Below are positions 41,792 through 51,641 of a DNA stretch of 64,000 nucleotides, one piece after another. The notes under the pieces were generated by a model that was not told the DNA's origin, searched no databases, and saw only the letters and a list, made by a program, of their open reading frames with translations. A program made the translations under genes and the position numbers. This DNA is from Gammaproteobacteria bacterium. GTDB lineage: Bacteria > Pseudomonadota > Gammaproteobacteria > Pseudomonadales > Azotimanducaceae. Every line of letters starts with the position of its first letter. The stretch's first letter is position 1. The DNA lies in NCBI GenBank assembly GCA_007694905.1, contig REEU01000285.1, forward strand, positions 1 to 64,000, read 5' to 3'.

Positions 41792-43174
41792 TCAGAAGAC
41801 GAAGGTATGGGCGATGAAGGCGATGATCGGCAGAGTGATCAGCGTGCGCAGCAGGAAGATGGCCGCCAGTTCCCAAAGCGACAGCGGTATCCTCGACTTC
41901 AGCAGCAGCGCGCCGATCTCGGACATGTAGATAAGCTGCGTCAGAGACAGGCAGGCGATGACGAAACGGGTGAGCTCGCTCTCGATGTTGGCCGCCAGCA
42001 CTGCCGGCAGGAACATCTCGGCGAAGCCCACCAGGGTCGCGGGGGCGGCCGCCTCGGCCTCGGGAATGCGCAGCAGCTCGAGTACCGGCACCATCGGGTA
42101 GGACAGCCAGGTGAACAGCGGCGTGAACTCCGCGAGGATCAGACCCACGGTGCCGATGGCGAACACCAGCGGCAGCAGGCCGAAGAAGATGTCGCCGACG
42201 TTGTAGAGCGCGTTGCGCAGCAGTGCCCGTGGTCCCGGTGCGAAGCTCGCCCGGCGCATGGCGAGCAGCATGCTGTGCCGCAGCAGGCCGATGTCTTCAC
42301 TGCGCTCCTCTACGAGCTGGCAGCCGACAGGCTCGTGATACGTATCCGGCTTGCGCGACAGCGGCGGCAGGCGCGGAACGATGACCGCTGCGGAGAGCCC
42401 GGCCACCACCACCGTGGCGTAGAATTCGAGGAATAGATGGTTGATACCGATGAAGCTGGTGATCAGCAGCGCGAAGGCAATGGAGACGATGGAGAAGTTG
42501 GTGGCGATGACGGCGGCTTCGCGGCGGTTGTAGAACCCGCGCTCGTACTGCTGGGAGGTGATCAGCACGCCGACGGTGGCCGAGCCCATCCACGAGGCCG
42601 TGGCATCGATGGCGCTGCGCCCGGGCAGGTTGAAGATCAGGCGGAACGGCCGGCGCGCGACGCTGCCGATGAACTCCATCAGGCCGAACTCCACCAGGAA
42701 GGGCAGCAGCAGCGCGGCAAAGAAGAAAAAGGTCAGCAGCACCGGTGCGAGGTCGTTGAGCATCACGCCGCCCGTCACCGGCGCGGTCACCACCTCGAAG
42801 CCGAACTGGAAGTACGTCATCAGTCCGAAGACGGCGCCGAGGACGCGCATCCCCACCCAGCCGGGGCCGACGTCGAACATCTCCCGCAGCGGCGTCTGTC
42901 GCAGCCAGCCCGGCCGCGCGAGTTTGGCGTAGAGGGTGATCAGGACCGAGGCGCACAGGACGGCGACCGCGATGGCGGGCAGCATGCCATCGAGCAGCCC
43001 CTTCAGTCCCTCGGCCAGCACACCCATGCCGATGTTGATGGAGCCGTCGATGGACACCGGCACCAGGAAGAATGCGACCCCGAGCAGGGACGGCAGCAGA
43101 AACTTCAGCAAGGCCCGCGTCTTGAATACGGTATTCGGCGCCGCAACCTCGGCCGGGGTCTCAGACGTTGTCAT
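41792..43174 (-). CDS. YjiH-type nucleoside-recognition-domain membrane protein
   Basis: The 460-residue inner-membrane protein has around ten hydrophobic segments and the YjiH-family pattern: FLLPSLLGVAFFLVPVS at the start, SWMGSATVGVLITSQQYERGFYNRREAAVIATNFS near the middle, and GDIFFGLLPLVFAIGTVGLI. The Gate (nucleoside-recognition) domain suggests a transport role, but the substrate is unknown. The gene is divergent from ggt with a gap of 119 bp between starts. Confidence 0.88.
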   Translation of the reverse strand: MTTSETPAEVAAPNTVFKTRALLKFLLPSLLGVAFFLVPVSIDGSINIGMGVLAEGLKGLLDGMLPAIAVAVLCASVLITLYAKLARPGWLRQTPLREMFDVGPGWVGMRVLGAVFGLMTYFQFGFEVVTAPVTGGVMLNDLAPVLLTFFFFAALLLPFLVEFGLMEFIGSVARRPFRLIFNLPGRSAIDATASWMGSATVGVLITSQQYERGFYNRREAAVIATNFSIVSIAFALLITSFIGINHLFLEFYATVVVAGLSAAVIVPRLPPLSRKPDTYHEPVGCQLVEERSEDIGLLRHSMLLAMRRASFAPGPRALLRNALYNVGDIFFGLLPLVFAIGTVGLILAEFTPLFTWLSYPMVPVLELLRIPEAEAAAPATLVGFAEMFLPAVLAANIESELTRFVIACLSLTQLIYMSEIGALLLKSRIPLSLWELAAIFLLRTLITLPIIAFIAHTFVF

Positions 43175-43293
43175 GCACTGACCCCCAGCAGGACGGCTGC
43201 GAACACCGCACGATGACAGATCCGAACACGCCCGGCATGATCACTGCAAGTCATAGCGACAGCGATTTCGAGACTACATCACGAGGACACACT

Positions 43294-45009
43294 ATGCGCA
43301 CCCGCCTGATTCTGCTCGCCCTGATCGTCCTGCTCCCGGCAGCGCCAGTCGTCGCCGACGAGGCGATCTTCAGCGAACGCGACATCTTCCACCCGGTGTT
43401 CGGCCAGAACGGCATGGTCTCGACCCAGGAGGAACTGGCAACACGGATCGGCGTGGAGATCCTCGAAGCGGGCGGCAACGCGGTGGACGCAGGCGTGGCC
43501 ATTGGCTTCGCCCTGGCAGTGACGCTGCCGCGGGCAGGCAACCTCGGTGGCGGCGGCTTCATGTTGATCCACAGCGCCGAAGACGACGAGACGGTGGCGC
43601 TGGACTTCCGGGAGACGGCACCCGCCGCCGCCCATCGGGACATGTACCTGGACGAGGACGGCAACGTGGTGCCCGGGCGCTCCCGCTTCACCCACCTCGC
43701 CGTCGGCGTACCCGGCAGCGTGGCGGGCCTGGCGCTGGCCGCCGAGCGCTATGGCACGCGGCCCCTGGCCGAGCTGATCGCGCCGGCGATCAAGCTGGCC
43801 GAGGAAGGCATCACCGTCACGCCGGACCTGGCGAATTCGCTTGCGAGCCTGCGCGCACGGTTCGAGCCCTGGCCCGCCAGCCGGTCCATCTTCTTCGACG
43901 ACGCGGGCCAGCCGCTGGGTGTGGGCGCGACATTGGTGCAGTCCGACCTGGCTCACAGCCTGCGCTTGATCGCCGAGCAAGGCACGAGCGCCTTCTACGA
44001 CGGTGAGATCGCCGAGCGCCTCGTGGCCGACATGGAGGCTCACGGTGGCCTGATCACCCGCGAAGATCTGCGCGGCTACCAGCCCGTGATGCGCGAACCG
44101 GTCACCGGAACCTACCGCGGCCACGAGATCATCTCGATGCCGCCGCCGAGCTCCGGCGGGGCCCACATCGTGCAGATCCTCAACACGCTCGAGGGCTTCC
44201 CCTTGGCCGACCTCGGCCACAACAGCGCGGCGGCGATCCATCTCCTCGCCGAGGGCATGAAGCTGGCCTACGCTGACCGCAGCGAGTACCTCGGTGACAC
44301 GGACTTCGTCGACGTCCCCTTAGCTGAGCTCACCGCCAAATCCTACGGCGAAGCGCTGCGTGCGAGCATCGATCCTGACCGGGCGCGTCCGGCAGAGGAG
44401 ATCCGTCCGGGCCGCCTCCTGCCCTTCGAGAGCAACGACACCACGCACTACTCGGTCATGGACAGCGCCGGCAACGTGGTCGCCACCACCTACACCATCA
44501 ACTTCAGCTACGGCAGCGGCATCGTCGCCGCCGGGACCGGCATCCTGCTGAACAACGAAATGGACGACTTCTCCGCCAAACCAGGGGTGCCCAACGCGTT
44601 CGGCCTCATCGGCGGCGATGCCAACGCCGTGGAGCCGGGCAAGCGCCCCTTGAGTTCCATGACGCCGACGCTGGTACGTCGCGATGGCGAGATCGTGCTC
44701 GCCACCGGCAGCCCCGGCGGCTCCCTCATCATCACGTCGGTGCTGCAGATCCTGCTGAACGTGATCGACTACGACATGAACATTGCAGCGGCCACGGCCG
44801 CACCGCGTATCCACCATCAGTGGCTGCCGGACGAACTGCGCATCGAGCGGGGCCTCAGCGTCGATACCCTCCGCCTGCTCGAGGCCCTCGGCCACAACGT
44901 GCAGGAACGCGATGCCATGGGCGGTACCCAGAGCATCATGCGCGGTCCCGGCGGATTCTACGGAGCGTCCGACCCGCGCCGCCCGGGGGCGCTCACGCTG
45001 GGCTATTGA
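43294..45009 (+). CDS. ggt: Gamma-glutamyltransferase
   Basis: The 571-residue protein starts at 43294 behind GAGGAC and has a signal peptide (LILLALIVLLPAAPVVA). The autoprocessing and nucleophile motif is NDTTHYSVMD with Thr383, at the boundary of large and small subunits. Other marks are GGNAVDAGVAIGFALAVTLPRAGNLGGGGFM, PSSGG-like PPPSSGGAH and the C-terminal GTGILLNNEMDDF and TGSPGG. The periplasmic enzyme cleaves glutathione and transfers gamma-glutamyl groups. Confidence 0.95.
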   Translation: MRTRLILLALIVLLPAAPVVADEAIFSERDIFHPVFGQNGMVSTQEELATRIGVEILEAGGNAVDAGVAIGFALAVTLPRAGNLGGGGFMLIHSAEDDETVALDFRETAPAAAHRDMYLDEDGNVVPGRSRFTHLAVGVPGSVAGLALAAERYGTRPLAELIAPAIKLAEEGITVTPDLANSLASLRARFEPWPASRSIFFDDAGQPLGVGATLVQSDLAHSLRLIAEQGTSAFYDGEIAERLVADMEAHGGLITREDLRGYQPVMREPVTGTYRGHEIISMPPPSSGGAHIVQILNTLEGFPLADLGHNSAAAIHLLAEGMKLAYADRSEYLGDTDFVDVPLAELTAKSYGEALRASIDPDRARPAEEIRPGRLLPFESNDTTHYSVMDSAGNVVATTYTINFSYGSGIVAAGTGILLNNEMDDFSAKPGVPNAFGLIGGDANAVEPGKRPLSSMTPTLVRRDGEIVLATGSPGGSLIITSVLQILLNVIDYDMNIAAATAAPRIHHQWLPDELRIERGLSVDTLRLLEALGHNVQERDAMGGTQSIMRGPGGFYGASDPRRPGALTLGY

Positions 45010-45044
45010 GGGCCGACCACGCGCCAAAGGCTATCCAGACCCAG

Positions 45045-45073
45045 GTTGGGGCCACGCGCAGCATGGCCCCAAC
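45045..45073 (+). terminator. Hairpin terminator after ggt
   Basis: GTTGGGGCCA and TGGCCCCAAC form a perfect 10-bp stem with a 9-base loop, 36 bases after the ggt stop. No T-tract follows. Confidence 0.6.
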
Positions 45074-45200
45074 TGCCAGCGCCGCCAAGCGACTGCATGA
45101 TTCCAGTCGCTCGCTGATTGCACTACCCTGACCTGCTATGCGTCGCGCGCACCCTGGTGTGTATGCGCGGCGCCCCGATCCGCCTGACTTGGAGCCACTG

Positions 45201-45629
45201 ATGCGCCGCAGCTTCCTGCTCCTGATGCTGTCCCTGTTCACATTCGGCTGCAGCCCAACGCATGCAGACCGGCTGGTCACCGTCGTCAACAGCCCCGCCC
45301 CCCAGACTCAACTCATGGCCATGGTTCTCACCATGCAGGCCCTGCGCCAGGGCGCGACGGTCGACATACTGCTGTGCGGACCGGCCGGCGATCTTGCGCT
45401 CGCGACACCACCGGCGAGCGCGACAGCACCGCAACCGCCACGCGACATGAGTCCGCAGGGTCTCATGCAGGCGATCATGGATGCCGGCGCCAGCGTGAGC
45501 GTCTGCGCGATCTATCTGCCAGGCCGCGGCGAGTCCCGCGATGTTCTGCTCGATGGGGTGGAGGTCGCCGCACCCGACGCGATGGCCGCAACGATGATGG
45601 CACCCGAGGTCAGAGTCTGGAGTTTCTGA
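45201..45629 (+). CDS. DsrE-like lipoprotein
   Basis: The 142-residue protein has a lipobox (FTFGC, Cys17) and a DsrE/DsrF-like fold: LVTVVNSPAPQTQLMAMVLTMQALRQGATVDILLCGPAGDLAL, then GASVSVCAIYLPGR with a possible catalytic Cys in the SVCAIYLP strand. DsrE-like proteins act in sulfur-relay or as small exported proteins of unknown role. GGAG precedes the ATG at 45201. Confidence 0.7.
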   Translation: MRRSFLLLMLSLFTFGCSPTHADRLVTVVNSPAPQTQLMAMVLTMQALRQGATVDILLCGPAGDLALATPPASATAPQPPRDMSPQGLMQAIMDAGASVSVCAIYLPGRGESRDVLLDGVEVAAPDAMAATMMAPEVRVWSF

Positions 45630-45657
45630 TCCCGGCTCCGGGGGTCGGGACCGCATC

Positions 45658-47001
45658 GTGAGCCTGATTGCTCGCATCGAAGCCGCCACTCCAGCTGACC
45701 GGGACCGCTTTCTGGACGCCGTCCGCGTCGCCAGTATTCTGCTGGTGGTGCTCGGCCACTGGGTCGTTCGCGTCGTCACATCGGACGACGACGAACTGCG
45801 GACCGGGTATCTGCTGGCCGTTGCGCCTGCCAGCCAGTGGGTCACGCTGCTGGTGCAGGTCATGCCGCTGTTCTTCCTCGTCGGCGGCGCGGTCAACGCC
45901 CAGAGCTGGCGCCGGGCACGTGAGCAGGGCAGCACAGCAGCAGACTGGATGACGCTGCGCGCCCGGCGCTTGCTGCGCCCCACGCTGCCCCTGATCGCCG
46001 TCCTCGTTCCGGTCGCCTGCCTGATGGTCAACGTCTGGCCCGACCACGCATTGCTGTTGGATTTCCGAGCCGCGATCTTTCCGCTCTGGTTCCTGGCCGC
46101 CTATCTGCTGGTCACGGCGCTGACGCCGCTTACCCTCGCCTGGCACGAACGCCACGGCAGCATGCTGCTGCTCGCCGCAGGGGGCATCGTAACGCTGGTC
46201 GTGGACGGTTTGCGCTTCACGGTGGGGGCAGACGGACCCTGGCTCGGCACCCAACCTGCCGTTGCCGCGATCAACGTGATTGTAGTCTGGCTGGTGATCC
46301 ACCAGCTGGGATTCATCTGGGCCGATGATGGCCTGCCCACGAAAGCGGCCACGCAGGGCGCACTCATGCTGGCGGGCGGCGCACTACTCATCGTCATGAT
46401 CGGCTGGGGCCCGTATCCCTTGACCATGGTGCCCATCGAAGGCAGTCGTGCCCCCAACAACGGCGGACCACCCACGGCGGCACTCTACGCCCTGACGCTG
46501 ATGCAGCTGGGCATCGTCCTGGCGCTGCGTCGCAGCGTGACCGCATGGCTGGCTCGGCCCGGCATCTGGGCACCGGTGGCCCTCATCGGCGCAGGACTGA
46601 TGACGGTGTACCTGTGGCATCAGCCGGTACTGGTTCTGATGACGAATCTGGCCTATCCACTGGGCTGGATGCCGGTCACCGAGACTGTGGATCTGAGCTG
46701 GTGGCTGTGGCGGCTGCCCTGGGTGGCTCTGTGCACAATCGTCCTCACGGTGGTGGTTCTGGTGGTGCAGCGCTTCGAGACGGGGCACACGAAGATCAGC
46801 GGCGAAACCGCTGGACGTCACGCCCTCCTGCTGCGAGCGGCTGGTGTGCTTCTCTTCTGCGTCGGTGTCGCGGGCTTCATTCACACGGGACTGGTTCAGG
46901 AAGGACTGCCGCTGCAGCTGCCCTGGGTCCCGCTGCTTGCGTTCTTCGCCGGGCTCTGGGGGCTCGGCGCCATCGGAGGGGTGGCACGGGTCAACCGCTG
47001 A
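45658..47001 (+). CDS. Acyltransferase-3 family integral membrane protein
   Basis: The 447-residue protein starts at a GTG (45658). Near the N-terminus RFLDAVRVASILLVVLGHWVV holds the conserved His of acyltransferase family 3, and about ten hydrophobic segments follow (MPLFFLVGGAVNAQSW, AIFPLWFLAAYLLVTAL, VYLWHQPVLVLM). These enzymes acylate exported sugars or lipids in the inner membrane. Substrate unknown. Confidence 0.88.
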   Translation: MSLIARIEAATPADRDRFLDAVRVASILLVVLGHWVVRVVTSDDDELRTGYLLAVAPASQWVTLLVQVMPLFFLVGGAVNAQSWRRAREQGSTAADWMTLRARRLLRPTLPLIAVLVPVACLMVNVWPDHALLLDFRAAIFPLWFLAAYLLVTALTPLTLAWHERHGSMLLLAAGGIVTLVVDGLRFTVGADGPWLGTQPAVAAINVIVVWLVIHQLGFIWADDGLPTKAATQGALMLAGGALLIVMIGWGPYPLTMVPIEGSRAPNNGGPPTAALYALTLMQLGIVLALRRSVTAWLARPGIWAPVALIGAGLMTVYLWHQPVLVLMTNLAYPLGWMPVTETVDLSWWLWRLPWVALCTIVLTVVVLVVQRFETGHTKISGETAGRHALLLRAAGVLLFCVGVAGFIHTGLVQEGLPLQLPWVPLLAFFAGLWGLGAIGGVARVNR

Positions 47002-47020
47002 CCGCGGCCGGGTGGCGTCG

Positions 47021-48043
47021 TCATGATGCGGCCGGGATAGTGGTGACGATTCCCCGAAGCAGCCGGCCGACAATGTCGGTACCTGTGATGATCCGGGGTG
47101 CATCACACCACAGCAGGATGACGTCCTCGTCGAGGATGTCGTCCTCGCGATGGCGGCTTCGGACCCGGAAACGACCCAAGACGTCACCGAGACGGCGCCC
47201 CGGATCACGCATGATGATGGGGCGGTGGCAGTGCTCCCGCGGATCGAACTCGTCCTGATCAAACAGAGCGGCGAGGATGAACGCGTCCGTGTCGACGACC
47301 AGACGCGGCTCCCGGTCGCGATCGACCAGCACCACCCGGCTGGTCCCGGGGCGCTGGAGGCGCCGCAGAAAGGGATCGTGGCGGGTGTGATCGAGGGTGG
47401 GGAAAACGGGCCCTGCGTCGGTCCAGTCCAGTTCGATGATGCTGTCCGGATGCAACGCTTCGCCCTCCTCGGCGAGCGGGACATCGTCGAGGTTCAGGAA
47501 GTTCATAGCGCCGAATCCTTCCACCTCACCGATCTCCGTGTGGGCCGAGTCCATGTGCAGGCGGATGAGCTCCTTGAGGTCCCGCTCGCGGTAGTAAGCG
47601 ATGGCTTCCCGTCCCAACCAGGCATCGAGCACCCATGCCGTGGGGCGTGCAACCGGCCAGAGCAGGACCTGATAGACGCGGATCGCCGGCGTCAGCGCTG
47701 CCGCGACGCGCAATGCGTTCCGGGAAAAATAGGACTGCGGCAGAATCTCACCGAAGATGGTGATGACTACGGTGGAGAACAGGAAGGCAAGCACCCCAGT
47801 CAACACGGATCCAGACAACAGCGCGAGCAGAACATTGACCGCGACGTTGCTCCAGAGAATGGTCACGAGAAGAAAGTTGCCATCCTCGCGCATGGCCCTT
47901 ACGCGAACGGCGCGCTGATCGCCTTTCCGCGCGGCAACCTCGAGTTCCAGCTTGCCGAGGGAGAAGAAGGCGAGGTTGAGTCCGGACAGCATGGCCGACT
48001 GGCTCAGACAAAGAAAAATGCCCAGCCAGGTGAGGGCGGTCAC
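47021..48043 (-). CDS. DUF21-domain (CNNM/CorC-type) membrane protein
   Basis: The 340-residue protein starts at a GTG that overlaps the stop of the upstream transporter gene (GTGA). The N-terminal DUF21 membrane domain reads SQSAMLSGLNLAFFSLGKLELEVAARKGD ... LLVTILWSNVAVNVLLALL ... ITIFGEILPQSYFSRNALRVA. The C-terminal part is a CBS-like region with weak conservation. CNNM-type proteins take part in Mg2+ or Na+ homeostasis. Coupling to the Na/Pi-type transporter suggests a joint ion-transport role. Confidence 0.88.
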   Translation of the reverse strand: MTALTWLGIFLCLSQSAMLSGLNLAFFSLGKLELEVAARKGDQRAVRVRAMREDGNFLLVTILWSNVAVNVLLALLSGSVLTGVLAFLFSTVVITIFGEILPQSYFSRNALRVAAALTPAIRVYQVLLWPVARPTAWVLDAWLGREAIAYYRERDLKELIRLHMDSAHTEIGEVEGFGAMNFLNLDDVPLAEEGEALHPDSIIELDWTDAGPVFPTLDHTRHDPFLRRLQRPGTSRVVLVDRDREPRLVVDTDAFILAALFDQDEFDPREHCHRPIIMRDPGRRLGDVLGRFRVRSRHREDDILDEDVILLWCDAPRIITGTDIVGRLLRGIVTTIPAAS

Positions 48044-49755
48044 GCTCGATCCTCTTTCTTGCCTTCAGCGGACTCCTTTCCCTCGGCGTCAGCCGCTTCG
48101 GTTCGAGCAGCCGCCGCAGACGCATCCTCGGAGGACTCGGTCTGCGATCGATATCTCAGGAAACGATCGAGGTACAGCGCTGCCTTGGTGGCCTGATCGA
48201 CGATGCGGTGCAGGGCACTCATCACTTCCAGCGCAGTCGCCATGCGCCGGGCTGGCAGCGTGCCGACGGTTCCGGCTCTGAGGATCTGCCCCTTGAGCGT
48301 CTGGTAGCGATCTTCGAATGCCTCCCGGGTCGCTTTGAGCGCGGCTACGTCCCAGTGCCCGGAATCGACCTGCGTCTGACCAAGCAGCTCGACGGCCGCG
48401 GCCCGGAGATGATCGTAGGCTGTGGCTATGGCCTCGTCGTCGACGCGGGAACGGGCCTGGAGTCGGACGAGCTCAGCCGATCGTTCGGCGACGTCGGTCG
48501 CGTACTGGCTCACTCGCAAGGCGTGGGCCAACGCATCACCGATGGATGACTCCTTTTCGTCACCACTGATCCCGCCGACGAAATCACCGATGGCGAGCTG
48601 CAGCGCTTCCAGCGTCTCCAGGCCGTGGACCAGCGCTTCGCCATCGACGGACTCGGCGTTGATCGCGGCCGTCGCCTGATCACGAGCGATCCCGTTGACG
48701 CGATGCAGTTCGAGCGCAAGCGCATCCATGGCGAGACTGGGCGTACTGCGAATGTTCCGGTCCAGATGGCGGGGCTTGAGATCGTCGTCCTCGTGTTGCC
48801 GATACAACCCTTCGAGCCACTTCACCATGCGCGACGTCAGCGGCCACATGAGGGTCAGCCCCAACAGCTTCGTCAAGGTGTGAAAGATGGCGAGAGAGGT
48901 CGCGATGTAGCCGGCAAGACCAAGCCCCGAACTGATCTGCGCCACGAGCCACAGCAGCAGCGGCAGTCCGGCGAAAGCGATGACGGCCGTGAGGACGTTG
49001 AACAAAACGTGTGCTGTCGCCGCACGCTTGGCTGACGCCGTGGCACCGATAACCGCGAACGCAGCGGTGGAAGTGGTGCCGACGTTGGCTCCAATGACCA
49101 TGGCAGCAGCGGCCTGCAGGGGTACCAGACCACCGGCGGCGGCGGTCAGCGTAACTGCCAGCGCTGCACTCGAGGACTGCATCAGCACGGTGAGCATGAT
49201 GCCGCCAACAAGAAACAGGAGTAGCCCCAGCGTGCCACGATCCGCCCAGGCCTCCAGCAGATCGACGCTGCCTGCATCTGCGAAGGTGTCTCGCAGCACG
49301 TCGATGCCGAGGAAAAACAAGCCGAGTCCGGCGATGGCCTGGCCGAGGGCGCCTACGGGGCGCTGACGAAAGGCCACCCAAAGTCCCATACCGATGCCGA
49401 TGCAGGGCATGGCCATGGCGCGCAAATCGAGATTGAACCCGACCAGTGCGACGATCCACGAGGTGAGTGTGGTGCCGAGGTTACTGCCATAGATCACACC
49501 CACCGCTTGAGCCAGCGTCAGCAGGCCGGCATTGACGAAGCCGATGGTGGCGAAGATCACCGCGCTCGAAGACTGCACCAGGGTCGTGATCAGAATGCCG
49601 GTTGCCAGCCCCCGAATCCGGCTGCGGGTGGCCGCGGCGAGGATCTGGCGCAGCGTGTCGCCCGCGGCCACCTTCAGGCCGTCGGTCATCAGCCGCATCC
49701 CGAGCAGGAAGAGGCCGATGCCACCGGCAAACGTGAAGGCGGCGGCCATACTCAT
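48040..49755 (-). CDS. Na+/phosphate cotransporter-type protein with PhoU-like domain
   Basis: The 571-residue protein has the inverted-repeat NptA/YjbB architecture: two QSSS motifs (61-64 in LVQSSSAVI and 193-196 in LMQSSSAAL), two GxxxG-rich re-entrant segments (GSNLGTTLT, GANVGTTST), then a helical PhoU-like region from about 340 (ALEL...ALQLAIGDFVGGIS). The last 30 residues are Ala/Glu/Lys rich. It probably exports or imports phosphate using Na+. The gene overlaps the DUF21 gene. Confidence 0.9.
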   Translation of the reverse strand: MSMAAAFTFAGGIGLFLLGMRLMTDGLKVAAGDTLRQILAAATRSRIRGLATGILITTLVQSSSAVIFATIGFVNAGLLTLAQAVGVIYGSNLGTTLTSWIVALVGFNLDLRAMAMPCIGIGMGLWVAFRQRPVGALGQAIAGLGLFFLGIDVLRDTFADAGSVDLLEAWADRGTLGLLLFLVGGIMLTVLMQSSSAALAVTLTAAAGGLVPLQAAAAMVIGANVGTTSTAAFAVIGATASAKRAATAHVLFNVLTAVIAFAGLPLLLWLVAQISSGLGLAGYIATSLAIFHTLTKLLGLTLMWPLTSRMVKWLEGLYRQHEDDDLKPRHLDRNIRSTPSLAMDALALELHRVNGIARDQATAAINAESVDGEALVHGLETLEALQLAIGDFVGGISGDEKESSIGDALAHALRVSQYATDVAERSAELVRLQARSRVDDEAIATAYDHLRAAAVELLGQTQVDSGHWDVAALKATREAFEDRYQTLKGQILRAGTVGTLPARRMATALEVMSALHRIVDQATKAALYLDRFLRYRSQTESSEDASAAAARTEAADAEGKESAEGKKEDRA

Positions 49756-50183
49756 GAGTCAGTGTTCTCCTCGTGGGTCTGCCGTCATGTGCTCCTCGAG
49801 CGGCATGTCATCGAGGTCGAATCCGAGACGCCGAGGCGCCACCACCCTGAGCCCACGCTCACATCGGTAATGAAACGGGCAGCCGACACCGATATCGGTA
49901 ACCCTCTGGCCGTAACCGCGTCGCTCGGAACGGATACGGCCATCGCGGGGAACTCGGATGCTGCCATGGGCACGGGAATTCTGCAGGGCGACGACGCGCA
50001 GTCTTACAGACTGCGACCCGACACAACAACAGGACGCTCGCGAGCACGCGTTGACGACGCGCATGCCGGCAGCGAGCGGCAGGAACGTTGACGCCGGTCA
50101 ACGCCTGTGGAGAGGCTGCACAGGTAAAGTGCCAGAGTTCCGTGGTCGTCACTGCGCACCCCGGTCGAAAAGGAGAGGCACAC
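49756..50183. other. Intergenic region upstream of UrcA gene
   Basis: The transporter gene and the UrcA gene diverge here. GTTGAC (50087-50092) and GTCAAC (50097-50102) form a 6-bp-armed inverted repeat 80 bp before the UrcA start and could be part of its promoter. No other feature was recognised. Confidence 0.45.
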
Positions 50184-50591
50184 ATGATCAAGCGAGCTCT
50201 GCTGGCAGGCGCACTCGGGTCGATGCTGGCCCTGGTCGGGGTCACCCCCAACGCGGCGCTCGCCGAGGCGGCGGAGGATGCTGCGAGGCCTATCGACTGG
50301 ATCGTCGTCGTAGCCCCACGAATCCGCCAGGAGCGCGACCGCGTGGGCGCGAGTCGAGTCACCACCATCTCTCGCGACATTCGCGTCGACTTCGGTGACC
50401 TTGATCTGACGCGGACTTCGAATCTCTACCTCCTCGAGGATCGCGTCAACGAAGCGGCCAGGGAGGTCTGCGAAGAGCTCGCCGAGCTGTTCCCGGACGC
50501 CCAACCCACAGTCGCAGTCTGTATCCGCCGCGCGGTGGAAGACGCCATGGTCCAGGTCCGGCAGGCTGCCCGGCAGGCAGTTGCGGGCTAG
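50184..50591 (+). CDS. UrcA-family protein
   Basis: The 135-residue protein starts at 50184 behind AAGGAGAGG and has a signal peptide (LLAGALGSMLALVGVTPNAALA). The UrcA pattern is clear: ISRDIRVDFGDLDLTRTSNLYLLEDRVNEAAREVC ... CIRRAVEDAMVQV with two conserved cysteines. The family is periplasmic, of unknown function, and common in sphingomonads, caulobacters and related gammaproteobacteria. Confidence 0.88.
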   Translation: MIKRALLAGALGSMLALVGVTPNAALAEAAEDAARPIDWIVVVAPRIRQERDRVGASRVTTISRDIRVDFGDLDLTRTSNLYLLEDRVNEAAREVCEELAELFPDAQPTVAVCIRRAVEDAMVQVRQAARQAVAG

Positions 50592-50598
50592 CCCGCAA
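50581..50598. terminator. Palindromic bidirectional terminator
   Basis: TTGCGGGCTAGCCCGCAA is a perfect 18-bp palindrome (7-bp stem, CTAG loop) covering the UrcA stop codon and lying 23 bp from the stop of the convergent agmatinase-like gene. Confidence 0.6.
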
Positions 50599-50620
50599 CG
50601 GGAACTCGGAGCAGCAATCG

Positions 50621-51571
50621 TCAACCCAGGCGCTTCACGCCAGGGAGGATGCAGAGCATCTCATAGAGCAGGGTCGCGCCCATGAGTGCGGTGTTTCCGG
50701 ACGGGTCGTAGGGCGGTGCGACCTCCATCAGATCACCGCCGATGATGTCGAGTCCCCAGGCGCCGCGGACGATCTCAAGCCCCTGTGCCCCAGTGAGACC
50801 ACCCATCTCCACGGTGCCGGTTCCCGGCGCCACCGAAGGGTCGAGCCCGTCGATATCAAAACTCAGATACACCGGTCCGGCGCCGAGCTCCTCGCGAACC
50901 TCGCTCATCAGCGGCGCAAGCGAGCGATACCAGCATTGCTCCGCTGTCACCACGCGGAAACCCTGCCGACGGCACCAGTCGAAGTCCTCAGCGGAGTAGC
51001 CGGTGCCACGCAGGCCGATCTGCACCACCCTGGTGCCGTCGATGAGCTTCTCCTCCAAAGCGCGTCGGAACGGAGTGCCGTGCGCGATGGGTTCACCGAA
51101 CATGCTGTCGTTCACGTCGGCGTGGGCATCGACATGGATGAGTCCCACCGGCCCGTGCTTCTTTGCCATCGCACGCAGAATGGGCAGCGTGGCCGTGTGA
51201 TCGCCGCCGAGCGTGAGCGGTGTGCAGTCGTGACCAAGCACGTCGTCGTAGAAGGCGGTGATAAGGTCCATCGACTTCGGCAGATGGAAGGTGTTGATCG
51301 CCACATCGCCGATGTCTGCCACCTGCAGGCTGTCGAAGGGGGCCGCGCCGGTGGCCAGGTTGTAGGGTCTGAGCATCCTCGACTCGTCGCGGATCTGCCG
51401 CGGGCCCAGGCGCGCACCGGGGCGGTTGGAGGTCCCGATATCCAGCGGAATACCGATGAAGGCGGCATCGAGCCCTGCGGCGCTGGGTGCGGATGGCAGC
51501 CGCATCATAGTGGCGGGACCACCGAAGCGGGGCATGTCGTTGCCGCCGAGCGGCTGATTGAAATCGGGCAT
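50621..51571 (-). CDS. Agmatinase/ureohydrolase-family protein
   Basis: The 316-residue protein has the manganese-binding ureohydrolase motifs GGDHT (122-126), DAHAD (148-152) and DIDGLDPS (239-246). It hydrolyses a guanidino compound to urea plus amine; agmatine and guanidinobutyrate are the usual candidates and cannot be told apart here. Residues around QCWYRSLAPLMSEVRE (212-227) are duplicated in inverted orientation 700 bp away. Confidence 0.93.
   Translation of the reverse strand: MPDFNQPLGGNDMPRFGGPATMMRLPSAPSAAGLDAAFIGIPLDIGTSNRPGARLGPRQIRDESRMLRPYNLATGAAPFDSLQVADIGDVAINTFHLPKSMDLITAFYDDVLGHDCTPLTLGGDHTATLPILRAMAKKHGPVGLIHVDAHADVNDSMFGEPIAHGTPFRRALEEKLIDGTRVVQIGLRGTGYSAEDFDWCRRQGFRVVTAEQCWYRSLAPLMSEVREELGAGPVYLSFDIDGLDPSVAPGTGTVEMGGLTGAQGLEIVRGAWGLDIIGGDLMEVAPPYDPSGNTALMGATLLYEMLCILPGVKRLG
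50891..50942. repeat. Inverted-repeat arm inside the agmatinase gene
   Basis: The 52-bp segment is present in reverse complement at 51642-51694 with one inserted base. The two arms flank about 700 bp that include the 5' part of the gene and its promoter. Confidence 0.9.
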
Positions 51572-51641
51572 GGGCAGGGCTCGCTAGCAGGCAACAGTAG
51601 GTATCGGAGCCGCAATGAAAGCACAGGGCGTGCCACGCGCG

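Noticed and set aside
49984-50083. Possible small protein upstream of UrcA
   Set aside because: The frames are short, Arg-rich and lack a ribosome-binding site; the UrcA start at 50184 has a clear one.
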